A stretch of 64,000 nt of DNA from Eublepharis macularius. Lineage: Eukaryota > Chordata > Lepidosauria > Squamata > Eublepharidae. Below are positions 54,460 through 64,000 of this stretch, piece by piece. The position numbers were made by a program, and so were the translations under genes. The stretch's first letter is position 1, and each line of letters starts with the position of its first letter. The stretch lies in assembly GCF_028583425.1 (NCBI RefSeq), contig NC_072799.1:88708217-88772216 (forward strand). The letters are read 5' to 3'. Under the pieces are notes generated by a model, which saw only the letters and a program-made list of their open reading frames with translations, was not told the origin of the DNA and did not search any database.

Positions 54460-57400
54460 CTCACATGGAAAGGACACATGACACACTCTTGGTAAGGCAA
54501 AAGGAGGAGGAAAAGAAGGTATCTCAGGAAAAGGAAGAGCACCAAATACAGGGAGAGGGCAGGTGGAAGAACGTGACCCACAGGAGCAGGAAAACCAGGA
54601 GACATTCGGAGCCTTTATTGCTGAGCAAAGAGTTCCAGGTCATCCCCACAGACGCTGGCTCTGTCTGGACTCCTGCAACAAGGACGGCTGCCCAAGGTGC
54701 CACAGTGTAAAGAGGAAGTTCCACAGGCCCCTTGGATGAGAGGGCTTGTGCTTGTGCCCCCCACGTTAGGAGACGTGTGGGGGGGGACTGGGGATTCCCT
54801 ACTGAGAGGGCTAGAGGCTACAGTGCGCCAAGCAGACCTGTCATCTCGAGAGCTACGTTGTCTGCCAGCGCATGCACCCGGGATGTGACAGAAAGGCTGG
54901 AAAGACTCATCAGGCCCACAGATTATTACTCCTTTTTGCTCATCCACGTGGGAACAAATGATATGCCTGGTACAGTCCAGCACATACTAAAAGAGACTAT
55001 GGGGCTCTGGGTAAAAAGCTGAAGGAGCTGGGAGCACATTTCGTCACTTCTTGTTGAGGGCTGTGGCTTAGGAAGAGAGAGCAGAATACTGAAAATAAAT
55101 AACCGGTTACGCAGATGGTGTCGTCAGGAGAGGTTTGGTTTCCTGGACCATGGACTCTGCTTTCGGGATGAAGCACTTCTGTCGGGAGATGGTTTGTACC
55201 CCATGAGGGTAGGAAAAGGTGTGTTTGGCAGGAGCCTCACAAATCTGATGAGGAGGGCTTTAAACTAAATCCTGTGGGGGAGGGAGATAAAAACCCCTAA
55301 AACTAGTATGATACCAATTGCTGGTGATAAGAGCACTAATGATGAGCTGGGAGCCAGTGTATGTGCAGAGACTCCAGGCACATAAACCACAGGTTCCAAT
55401 GTCTCTATACTAATGCGCAGAGTACGGGAAACAAACAAGAGGAACTTGAAGTCTTCTTACAGGAAGGGACCTACAACCTAACAGGCATTACTGAAACTTG
55501 GCGGGATAAGACACACAATTGTATTAGGATTAAGGGGTACAGCTTTTTTGAAAAGGTATAGACCAATAAGAAAGAAGGGAGGAAGAGTATAATATCCGGT
55601 GTCAAGGAAATATATGAATCTGAACATGGAAGGCCAGTTGAGAGCATCTGGGTAAAAGTAAAAGGAAAAAGAAGTAATAGTGATATTATGGTAGGGATTT
55701 GCTACAAACCACCAGGCCAGGCAGAGGACTTGCATGTTATACTCTTAGACCAGATAACAAAAGTTTTAACGAAATGGATCGTAGTCATCATTGAGATTTC
55801 AATTACCCTGATAACCGCTGGAAGTCAAACTCTGCTAAAAAAGTAAGGTATAACAAATTCCTGACTTGTCTTGCTGACAACTTCATCTTCCAGAAAGTAG
55901 AGAAGGAAACAAGGGGATTTGCTATCTTGGACTTGATTCTCATCAACAGAGAAGAACTTGTTGATGAAGTGAAAGTAGTAGGCATCCTAGGTAGTAGTGA
56001 CCATGTAATTTTGGAGTTTAAGATCTTGGGTAAGGAAAAAGCTGAACATAGTCATATAGGTTGGGTTTTAGAAAAGCTAATTTTAACAAGCACAAAGTTA
56101 TGCTGGGGAGAATTCCATGGTCAGAAATACTCAAGAAGGGAATTCAAGATGGGTGGGAGTTTCTTAAAAGCGAGATACTGCCAGCACAATCACAAACAAT
56201 TCCAACAAGAAGGAAAAATGGGAGGAACTTAAAGAAGCTAGGGTGGCTCCATAAATGGCATTCTAAAAATCAGATAATTTAAAAAGAGACATTTAAGAAA
56301 TGGAAGGAGGGCTGTATAACCAAGGCTGAATATGAACAAATTGCCAGCGCTTGTAGAGAGCGTGTTAGAAAGGCTAAAGCTCAATATGAGCTTAGGCTAG
56401 CGAGAGATGCTAAATACAACAAAAAATGGTTGTTTATGTTCGGAGCAGGAAAAAAATAACAAAGTGAGAAGCCCACTGTGGGGAGGGGAAAGTGAGATTT
56501 TAACAGGCGATAAAGAGAGGGCAGAACTACTCAATTCCTACTTTGCCTCAGTCTTCATTTGCAAGAATTGTGCTCATCTTGGTAAAAAAGAGAACACATG
56601 AGGAAGGAAACAAATTACAGCCTAGGATAGACATAGCAGTGGTATGTAAACACTTCAAATTAAATCAAGTTCTCACAGCCAGATGATTTGTATCCTAGGG
56701 TACTAAAGGAATTTGCTGATTGAACTACAGAGTCTTTGTCTATCATCTTTTGAGAATTCTTGGAGAACAGATGGAAGTGCAAGAAGTTCTGGAGGCAAGC
56801 AAATGTTGTCCCCATTTTCGAAAAGGGGAAAAAGGAAGATCCGGGTAACTACTGATTCATCAGCTTGACATCCGTACCTGGAAAGGTTCTAGAACAAATC
56901 AGTCAGTCCTCGATTATTTAGAAAAGACAGCTGCGATTCCTAAGAGTTACCAGCAAGGGTTCCTCAAGAACTAGTTATGTCAGACTGACCGTACCTCCTT
57001 TCTTGAGAGAGTTACTTCTTTGGTAGATCAGGAGAACGCAGCAGACAGAGCTTATCTTGATTTCAGTAAGGCTTTTGATAAGGATCCACATGATATTCTG
57101 GTTGACAAGTTGGTAAAATGCGATTTGGATCCTATTACTGTTAGGTGGATTTGTTACTGGTTGATAGATTGCAGCTAAAGAGTGCATGTAAATGGTTCCT
57201 CACCCTCTTGGAGAGGAGTGACAAGCAGAGTGCCCTCAGCGATCTGTCCTGGGCTCTCTGTTGTTCAACATCTGTATAAATTACTTGGATGAAGGAACAG
57301 AGGAGATGCTCATTAAATTTGCAGATGATAATAAATTGGGAGGGGTAGGAAATACAGTAGAAGACAGAATCAAGATTTAAAATGATCTTGACAGGCTGGA

Positions 57401-57770
57401 AAAGTGTTCTACAAGTAACAAAATGAATTTCAACAGGGATAAACGTAAAATTTTGCATTTAGGAAGAGGCTAGATGGTCATCTGACAGCTATGATGATTC
57501 TCTGACTTAATATGAATGTACATAGATCAGAAGAGGGAGTGCATGAAAGGCTGAGCTGGTGGTAGGTTCTCATGGCCCTGTCTTAGATGCCTACTTTGGG
57601 GTCAGGAAGAAAATTTCCTCCAGTTCTGGAGGTTCTTCTGCCTTCCTCTGGGCATACAGCAGGAGTCACTGGGAGTGGGGGGGAAGAGAGCTGTGAATTT
57701 CCTGCATTGTGCAGGGGGTTGGACTAGATGACCTTTGGAATCCCTTTCAGCGCTATGTTTCTAAAGCATC
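54460..57770 (+). mobile_element. Decayed CR1 LINE with ORF1 and ORF2 remnants
   Basis: ORF1 remnants: RWKNVTHRSRKTRRHSEPLL at about 54567-54626, the esterase motif GDSLLR near 54795 and LLIHVGTND near 54938-54964. ORF2 remnants: YTNAQSTGNKQEELEVFLQE (endonuclease start, near 55408), DFSKAFDKDPHDILVDKLV near 57058-57115, and the reverse transcriptase box FADD at 57318-57329. The 3' end GGTTGGACTAGATGACC lies at 57718-57734. Many stops and frame changes, including in-frame stops within the RT region, make it dead. About 3.3 kb, so fairly complete in length but old. Confidence 0.85.
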
Positions 57771-58536
57771 CAAGATTTAAACTTCAAGTCAAAGTACTAT
57801 CACAAACAGACGGACACATGCGTTCATGTTTGAGACTGGCTATCAGCAATTTTAACACCAACTACTTAAAACCTGCACATAGAATGAATGCAAAACTTCT
57901 GCCTGAGTGGTTCTTTCGGCATGATAACAATTTCTTCACATTACAAGGCAATTCTATACATGCCCACTCAGAAGTCCCATTGTACAACGGAGTGCACATA
58001 GTCTGGATAATGGATAAGCAATTATATACCAAGTTATATACCAAATAAGTTTGAGAAAGAAGAAATGACGGGCTTTGGCATTTAAAACAATAAAAGTAGT
58101 TGTTAAATAATATTACCAGGGCTCTGTATAGGGTTGTTTGTGTACCAAGATATAATCTTATAATTTATTTTTTATATAAACTGCCATTTCATGACTAGCT
58201 TCATTTAACAAACTGCCATTTTGTAAACAAAAGATCTCAAGGCTCTTGGTAAAAAAATTAAGTGGTTCCTGGAAGGCTGAAGTGTGCCTGACCCAAGGTC
58301 TTTCCCAGAAAACTGGAATGAGTTATTCCATTTTCATACTGGATAGTTTGTTTGTATCAATACATTCTTACAAGAAGAAAGCACTACATATAAAAATACA
58401 AGTTATATGAAAACTAGGTGAATATTCTGCATACTTGGCTGTTAGCTTACCCGTAACAGCAAAATTAGGGTTTAGCTGAAATGTACCGCTACCTAAGCAC
58501 CCAACCCTGTATCAAACAGAGCTTTGGAACACTTAC
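57771..58536. other. FIP1L1 intron, nothing recognised
   Basis: AT-rich, no exon or assignable repeat. Confidence 0.4.
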
Positions 58537-58592
58537 CACCACCATATGGAAATGCACGAGCTGATCGACTATCATAGCCGGAAGAATGTCCA
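58537..58592 (-). CDS. FIP1L1 exon: GHSSGYDSRSARAFPYGG
   Basis: A 56-bp exon between acceptor TTCCAACAG and donor GGTG|GTAAGT. After completing the Ser codon it encodes GHSSGYDSRSARAFPYGG, a hallmark FIP1L1 segment, and ends one base into a Val codon completed by the exon at 40530. The frame gives [13 protein letters not shown], against FPYGNVAFPHLPG in mammals. The intron that follows is 18 kb and holds the DIRS and CR1 elements. Confidence 0.94.
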
Positions 58593-59199
58593 CTGTTGGA
58601 AGAAAAGCTAAGTTAGGTCTTCATCTCGGTCAATTCTTTTGTTTAAAAGACCCACATTTTATAGTTCCACAAGTCTGACTGATGAAACATGTTTGAGATT
58701 TGATTTTGATAGCCTCTTTGACCGTCACTGTGGTGCATGTTTACACAGAAGGCACAAACTCTTGTCCTGCAGATGCTAGACTTTCACCACTGTTGTAATG
58801 AAGGGCACTATCACTTGGGCTTTCCTCGCACAAGTAAATTTTGCATGAATGAGTGACAACAGCTTCCACATACACAATCTGAAATGGACTTCCAGTTCTA
58901 GTTTGAGACAACTACAGTTTGCAGTAACTGTGGTTTGCCAAATGTTAACATCATGGCAAATTAGAGTTTGATCCTGGATCAGAAAAAAGAAAAGGAACCA
59001 CAAAATGTGAGAAGGAGAACACACATACAAGCATGAAGTCTAACTCTATTCAGAGACTGAAGAAAATGGGGATGCTGAAATTTCAAAACTTGTTTTAAGT
59101 TTAAATCATTTGACGGAATTACATTTTAAAGTAGTAGGCGTATACACATAGTAAGTACACTTTTTGTGATGTTAGTTTATTCTAAAAAATAAAATTTAC
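58593..59199. other. FIP1L1 intron, nothing recognised
   Basis: No exon or repeat is seen. Confidence 0.45.
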
Positions 59200-59254
59200 C
59201 TTTCTATAGTTGGTATAAGGGAAGGTGGTGGTCCTCCAGGTGGGGGAGGAAAGC
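59200..59254 (-). CDS. FIP1L1 exon: FPPPPGGPPPSLIPTIE
   Basis: A 55-bp exon between acceptor ATATTTCAG and donor GAAAG|GTAAAT. It completes a Gly codon, encodes FPPPPGGPPPSLIPTIE and ends two bases into Ser. Matches the proline-rich segment of FIP1L1 upstream of the charged region. Confidence 0.93.
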
Positions 59255-59605
59255 CTGAAATATTTAATTGAAAAAGCAGGAAATTACTTCCAGAAAAAAT
59301 GCTGCACGCTGTGTACGTCTGGAGTATTTTAAAGTAAATCTATGCAAAAAAGGATGTCATGAAGGATACAAACAAAATGAGACAGCTCTTGTAGCACAGC
59401 CCAGACAACCTCACACTTAAAATACTTATTCTATGGCATTCTCGAATTATCTGATATGGACAGTTAAAATAACAGGTTTCATCACGGACAATTGTGCACT
59501 TTTTTAAAAAATGAGAGAAAATGGGAGAAACACCCTGTGTATTAAAATGGATACCACACTATGTTTCACACTACTTTGAGACACTTTTAGAACAAATAAA
59601 TGTAC
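59255..59605. other. Short FIP1L1 intron
   Basis: 351 bases, nothing recognised. Confidence 0.5.
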
Positions 59606-59632
59606 CTGGTGGTGGCACAGTTATTGGTATAC
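59606..59632 (-). CDS. FIP1L1 27-bp microexon (IPITVPPP)
   Basis: Between acceptor TTGTTTTTAG and donor CCAG|GTACAT. Encodes the end of a Gly codon, IPITVPPP and the first base of the next Gly codon. Its length is a multiple of three, and both neighbours meet in the same phase, so skipping it would keep the frame (nine residues lost). A cassette of this kind is known among FIP1L1 isoforms. Confidence 0.85.
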
Positions 59633-60152
59633 CTAAAAACAAAGAAGATTAACCCAGTCATTTCAACAATGTATTTAAATTGATTGACTAGTTTTCAAAA
59701 CAGGCATCGTGGCACTCAGGCCATCACTGAATTAATACCAGCCAAGAGTTGGTAGTAAATTAATTTCAAGTAGCATCAATCCATAGCGGCTTTGGACTAG
59801 AGATACAAGAAGAGCAAATGGCAGAGTTTGCAGGATTTCTGCCAAGGGCAATGCAGTGTTTCGGCACCTACGGTCTACAAAACAGAGAAAAGCAATGCTG
59901 CACTCAAGTCAGTCCGGGTGGGCAGAACAGGGCTCTCTAGAGTATGGTCACTATTTAAGAAAATAACACAATTTCCACACTGACAAGTTCATTTGCTTCT
60001 TCCCTTGGTTAACAGATCACTTCTTTTATATGGAAAAGTCATGGTCAGTATGGAATATGCAGAACCAATTTCCTAACAATCACAGAAAGTCTCACTTAAG
60101 AGCCTTCATTGTATTCCAGATGTCTATTAGCCAGAGTGTAAGTCTAATAGAG
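59633..60152. other. FIP1L1 intron, nothing recognised
   Basis: No exon or assignable repeat. Confidence 0.35.
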
Positions 60153-60160
60153 AGTTAGAT

Positions 60161-60483
60161 CAGAGGTTCCTAATGTGATACCCTTGGGCACAATTGTGCC
60201 GGCCGATGCCTTTTCTGGTGCCTGCCAAGTGTTTTTAGAAAGTAGGTGGGGCTTTTCCATTGCATGGCTTCTGATTGGCTGTGCAGATTTTTAAAATATT
60301 GCTTTGGCAGAAACTGCATAAGGATCATCACTGTGTGACTGAATGTAAGCTACAACAGCCATTTTGTGGCTGGCTCCGTCTCCTGCAGTACCCGTTTTGT
60401 GGCAGCCATATTGTTGCTGCACCCACCACATTGTGTCAGATTTCCAAAGATGCCCACAGGCTCAAAAACATTGGGAACCCCTG
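60161..60483. mobile_element. hAT-type MITE (CAGGGGTTCC ends)
   Basis: Left end CAGAGGTTCCTAATGTG faces right end CATTGGGAACCCCTG. Flanks AGTTAGAT (60153-60160) and AGTCAGAT (60484-60491) match at 7 of 8. The interior has TTCTGATTGGCTGTGCAG and three CATTTTGTGGC-like blocks common in amniote hAT MITEs. Non-coding. Confidence 0.7.
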
Positions 60484-60491
60484 AGTCAGAT

Positions 60492-63044
60492 CCTATGAAT
60501 CATGAGCAGAAGGTGCTCATAGCAGCTGATCTTTCTAACACACCTCTTCAACCAGCATCTTTCCAAGATCTCCCAAATATGTCACAGCATATGGCATGGA
60601 AGAGAGGGAAAAATCAAGCAACATTACCTCTAGGCCCCTCTTATACCAACAGAGACTTCTGAATTAGCAGAAACTCTGTTGGCAGAAGAGTGAAGAGGGT
60701 GATGTCTGATTTCCTGCTCTTCAGAGCACCCCCATGTCCAGCTGTACATTGTTCACTGGGCTCCTCCCATAACTCCACTAGCTTTTTGGAGGTATTGGGG
60801 GGCAGGGAGAGCAGCATCTGTGAATGCCCAGCAGGAGGAGTTGGTGGAGTGAATCTTTGCCTGCCTTCCCCTAGCAAGCAGCTGTTTGTCCTGAAACTCT
60901 TCTCTGAGGATCTGGAAAGCCCATGCAAAACCACACACAATGGAGTGCTGCAGTGACAAGAAAGCACCAGAGTCCACTCTCCTCTTTCTTCCACTTGCGA
61001 CTTCCATCAGTGATGGAGAGAGCAAGGAAATTTTGATTTCCCCTTGTTGCTGCAGCATCCCATTCTATAGCACATTTTGCTTGTGAGGCTCTCCCAATTC
61101 TCCATGATTTGCTTTGGGGACAAAAGGGCAAGCTACTTGGAGAAGAGGAAGGCAGGGCGAGAGCCACTCTGCCAACTCTTTCCATGGAGTCTTCTTTTGG
61201 ATCCAACTCATTACTATTACAAAAGACTATACGCTTATAAACTATATCACACATAAACAACTGGTATTTTAAAATCTGTTATGTGTGTATCAATATGCAT
61301 GCACAATCCAGCGTTTCAACCCACCTGTGCCTTTATATCCTCAACGTTAACAGAAAAAGACCGCAATTTCAAAAGGTAAAATTACAAGTTAATGTTAATT
61401 GGGCCATAATGTGTGCTAGCATTAACAAAATAAGAAGTCCTCAAATTTGTAATACAGATATGTGAAATGAAATCAGAATTAATCTGAGCTACAGTGAGTA
61501 CCCTGATCCTTAAACCACTTCGCTGCCTAGGATTCTAGTTACGAAAATGGGAATGGTGTCATGAGGTCATATTCGCTATCACAGCCAAAAGATTTCTCAT
61601 AAAGCAGCATAAGTATAACAACACATGCATTTTGTAAGCTGGGAATGGTCACACCAGCGTCTTTAAATAGTTTCCTGTGACAACACAGGAAAGTAAACAC
61701 AGGCAAAAAAGTCTTTTTAAAATTTGTAATTCCTGAAGAGATTAATTCAGCATCTTTTTGAAAAAGTCAGTTACAGTGACTTCTTCTATAGCATTCACGC
61801 AGCTTTCTAGGATTGAATTTTCAAACAACGATACTTCTTTTTGTCTCAAAAGGCGTTTGCACACAAGTGGTTAAGCGAATACAGTACAACAGACTAGAAC
61901 TTCAAAGCGAGATCCTTTTTCAAAGGATCTTCTGAAGGATGTTTTATATTTGAATACTTAAAAAAAACTTTCTGGCCAGTAGACCAAGTTAATATTAGGT
62001 AACAAGACACCTTCTCCCCTTTAAACCAAGGAGGAATGGGCAGATGCAATTTGGGCAGAGCTTTGAAGATAAAAAGCTGGCAGTAGCACAATTAAAACAA
62101 GCCTGAAAGAGCCAAGCCCTCTTAATGATTATTTTCAAATACACAGAAAAGGAAAAAGGTAGCAAAGGTAACCTTCTGATCAAGCACATGCCATAAATCT
62201 TTGCAAATGTTACCAATCCTCTCCTTCAATCACGTGCATCAGTGAAAGCATGACAAACACACGCAGATATTTAAATCTGAACTTTAACAGATGAATGTTT
62301 CTGCAATGGTACTTTATGCCTTTGAGGTGTTGGTTATCCAGAACTGGATTTTGCATCTCTTCAAAGCTATTCCAAGCAGGGGAAGGGAAGAGGGAGGATT
62401 CTGATTGGGACTGCAGTGCTTAATGGGGAGCGGCCACCCATTCCCCCCCGCACCACCTTGCCAATGTAAATTGTTCCCCTGGAAGTACTACTTTCCAAAT
62501 ACAGAAAATATGTTACACACACAAACCCCACATACAAATGGTACCGTACAGTCAAGAGATTTCTGACTAATACTGAGTAAACAAAATCTAGGGTTTCTTT
62601 TAAACAGATCTGCTGGACTGAGGCTGTTTTGTTTCTCTTTTATAAGTTAGTTTATTTAATAAAGCCACCATCCATATTTTTTTTCTACCAATCTATTATT
62701 AAAGGCGGATACTTCAATATTCATGCCTTTGATATATAAGAGATAGTTTATTAAAGAGGTGACTAATTCTATATTGTCAACTCCTATATAATCTCTGAGA
62801 AATCAAAGCACAAGCACCTAGAGTCCATGCGGAAATTTTATCCTGTGGTATCTTTTATCTTTGAGTGAACAAGTATGGATAACAAAAGAATAATTAATGG
62901 ACATTTGTAAAACACATGACTTGTATCTGCTTTCTAAAACTTATTCCACCAAAATTCAGTGTTGATATTCCTATTTCTTAACTGGCAAAAACTTATGAGT
63001 AAACTATAATATATTCATAAATGTGATCTACTGGTAACTATGAT
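60492..63044. other. FIP1L1 intron, nothing recognised
   Basis: Several short open frames at 60640-61260 have no family resemblance. No exon or clear mobile element can be assigned. Confidence 0.35.
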
Positions 63045-63056
63045 ATAAAAGATTAT

Positions 63057-63221
63057 CAAATGAACTTTCGTTGAGTCACAGCTCACTTCTGGTATCTGAA
63101 GAATTGAGCTGTGGCTCACAAATGCTCATACCCTACCACTAATTTTGTTTGTCTTATAGATACTACTGAACTCTTGCTCTTTTCTACTGCTACAGACAGA
63201 CTAGCACAGCTACCCATTTTG
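63057..63221 (+). mobile_element. Penelope-like insertion with short inverted start
   Basis: A short inverted stub (GTCACAGCTCACTTC) precedes a forward copy: CTGAAGA, a TTGAGC/GCTCAC hairpin, AAATGC, a TTTTGTTTGTCTTATAG block and the end TAGCACAGCTACCC. A 12-bp target duplication ATAAAAGATTAT lies at 63045-63056 and 63222-63233. Same subfamily as 17489-17732, with a much shorter inverted part. Confidence 0.6.
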
Positions 63222-63233
63222 ATAAAAGATTAT

Positions 63234-63876
63234 GTATACTAGAAATACATATACCATTTTGCTAACAAATTATTCTGTATTTCAAGCTTGTAGACAGTTA
63301 TTATATACTGTGTATATTCCAATCTGTTCCAAAATTTTCTATTTTTCTGAAGGAAATGTTGAGGGGGAAAATGCATGTTTTCCCCCTATAGCCTCAGTGT
63401 CTGTGAAGAATTACCTCTTTACAATTGCTCCTTAGCTAAATAAATAGTGATGGAAGCAAAACCAACATCACCATTTTTTTCTTTCTACCCCAACTGGCAA
63501 CCTTCCTTGGAACTGATTCTGCCCAAAAGCTATGAACAGGCAGTTCCTATATCAATGCAACTTACAGCCAAATGCAAACTCAGTAAAGCAAAGAGAATGA
63601 GACAATGCAAATTAGCGAAGACTGGAAAATTGTAAAATAAAGGAAAACTAAAATAAAGGTGTCCCAAAACTCAATGCCAAAAGAGGAGTCCCCATTTTGT
63701 GAGCAGCGGACATAACAGAATAGCCTAAGGCAACCTGGAAAATTTGTGCCAACTAAGCAACTATCCTTAATGGTAATTATTATTAATAATAAAAAGTTCT
63801 AATCACACTACAACCTCAATCTCATGCAAAGACAAAAGTACTGAAATATGAACACTGCTGTTTTCTCCCTTTTTAC
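63234..63876. other. FIP1L1 intron, nothing recognised
   Basis: AT-rich, no exon or assignable repeat. Confidence 0.4.
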
Positions 63877-64000
63877 CTGGTGGGGGAATCAAAGGGGGAG
63901 CAGTACTGACAGATGGAGGAGGTGGAAGGAAAGGAGGTGGTGGAAGATGGGTGGGAGGAGCTCCTGGAGGGAAAAACGGAGGGGGCTTGGAAAAACTGTT
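63877..64000 (-). CDS. FIP1L1 exon (partial): proline-rich region
   Basis: An exon that continues past the window edge, so only its last 124 bases are seen. It ends at donor CCAG|GTAAAA. It reads [20 protein letters not shown], then [20 protein letters not shown] and P, the proline-rich stretch of FIP1L1. It ends one base into a Gly codon, so it can splice either to the 27-bp microexon or directly to the exon at 59254. With the other six exons it gives about 255 C-terminal residues, against 594 for the whole human protein. Confidence 0.93.

Noticed and set aside
60641-61260. Pair of overlapping 100-130 residue frames on -
   Set aside because: No recognisable domain, no splice context, and several frames are open at once.

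Overview
The window is vertebrate intronic DNA carrying the 3' parts of two conserved genes that converge tail to tail. LNX1 lies on the + strand: four exons at 14735-33449 encode PDZ3, PDZ4 and the C-terminus, ending in the family's SWPGTFL tail. FIP1L1 lies on the - strand: seven exons between 64000 and 34814 encode the proline-rich, Arg/Asp/Glu-rich and C-terminal parts of this cleavage/polyadenylation factor. The two coding regions end about 1.4 kb apart. The same LNX1-FIP1L1 order is known next to CHIC2 and PDGFRA in other vertebrates. Upstream LNX1 exons and the 5' half of FIP1L1 lie outside the window.

The repeats point to a squamate reptile: CR1 LINE ends, tRNA-derived SINEs of the Sauria kind, 5S rRNA-derived SINEs, several hAT and Harbinger-like MITE families, Penelope-like ends and a DIRS element. 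The exact species cannot be read from the sequence; a gecko or other lizard is an inference.

Layout: 1-14734 is LNX1 intron dense in MITEs and SINEs (six copies of one hAT MITE lie within 911-22740). 14735-33449 holds the LNX1 exons with palindromic Penelope-like insertions, tandem 5S SINEs and a 784-bp inverted-repeat element. About 33450-34810 holds the two 3' UTRs and a short gap. 34814-64000 is FIP1L1. Its 18-kb intron (40531-58536) contains a whole-looking 5.8-kb DIRS retrotransposon (45017-50774), a palindromic Penelope-like insertion, a hAT element and a decayed CR1 LINE (about 54460-57770). There are no bacterial-type operons, CRISPR arrays or tRNA genes.

The most striking observations are these. 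(1) Three hAT elements share one terminal repeat, but each carries its own short subterminal word, changed as a set across the copy. (2) Several Penelope-like palindromic insertions, each flanked by a 12-14 bp target duplication, carry a hammerhead-ribozyme-like core whose helix II covaries between subfamilies. (3) The DIRS element is open in all three frames and lies in the same direction as its host gene.
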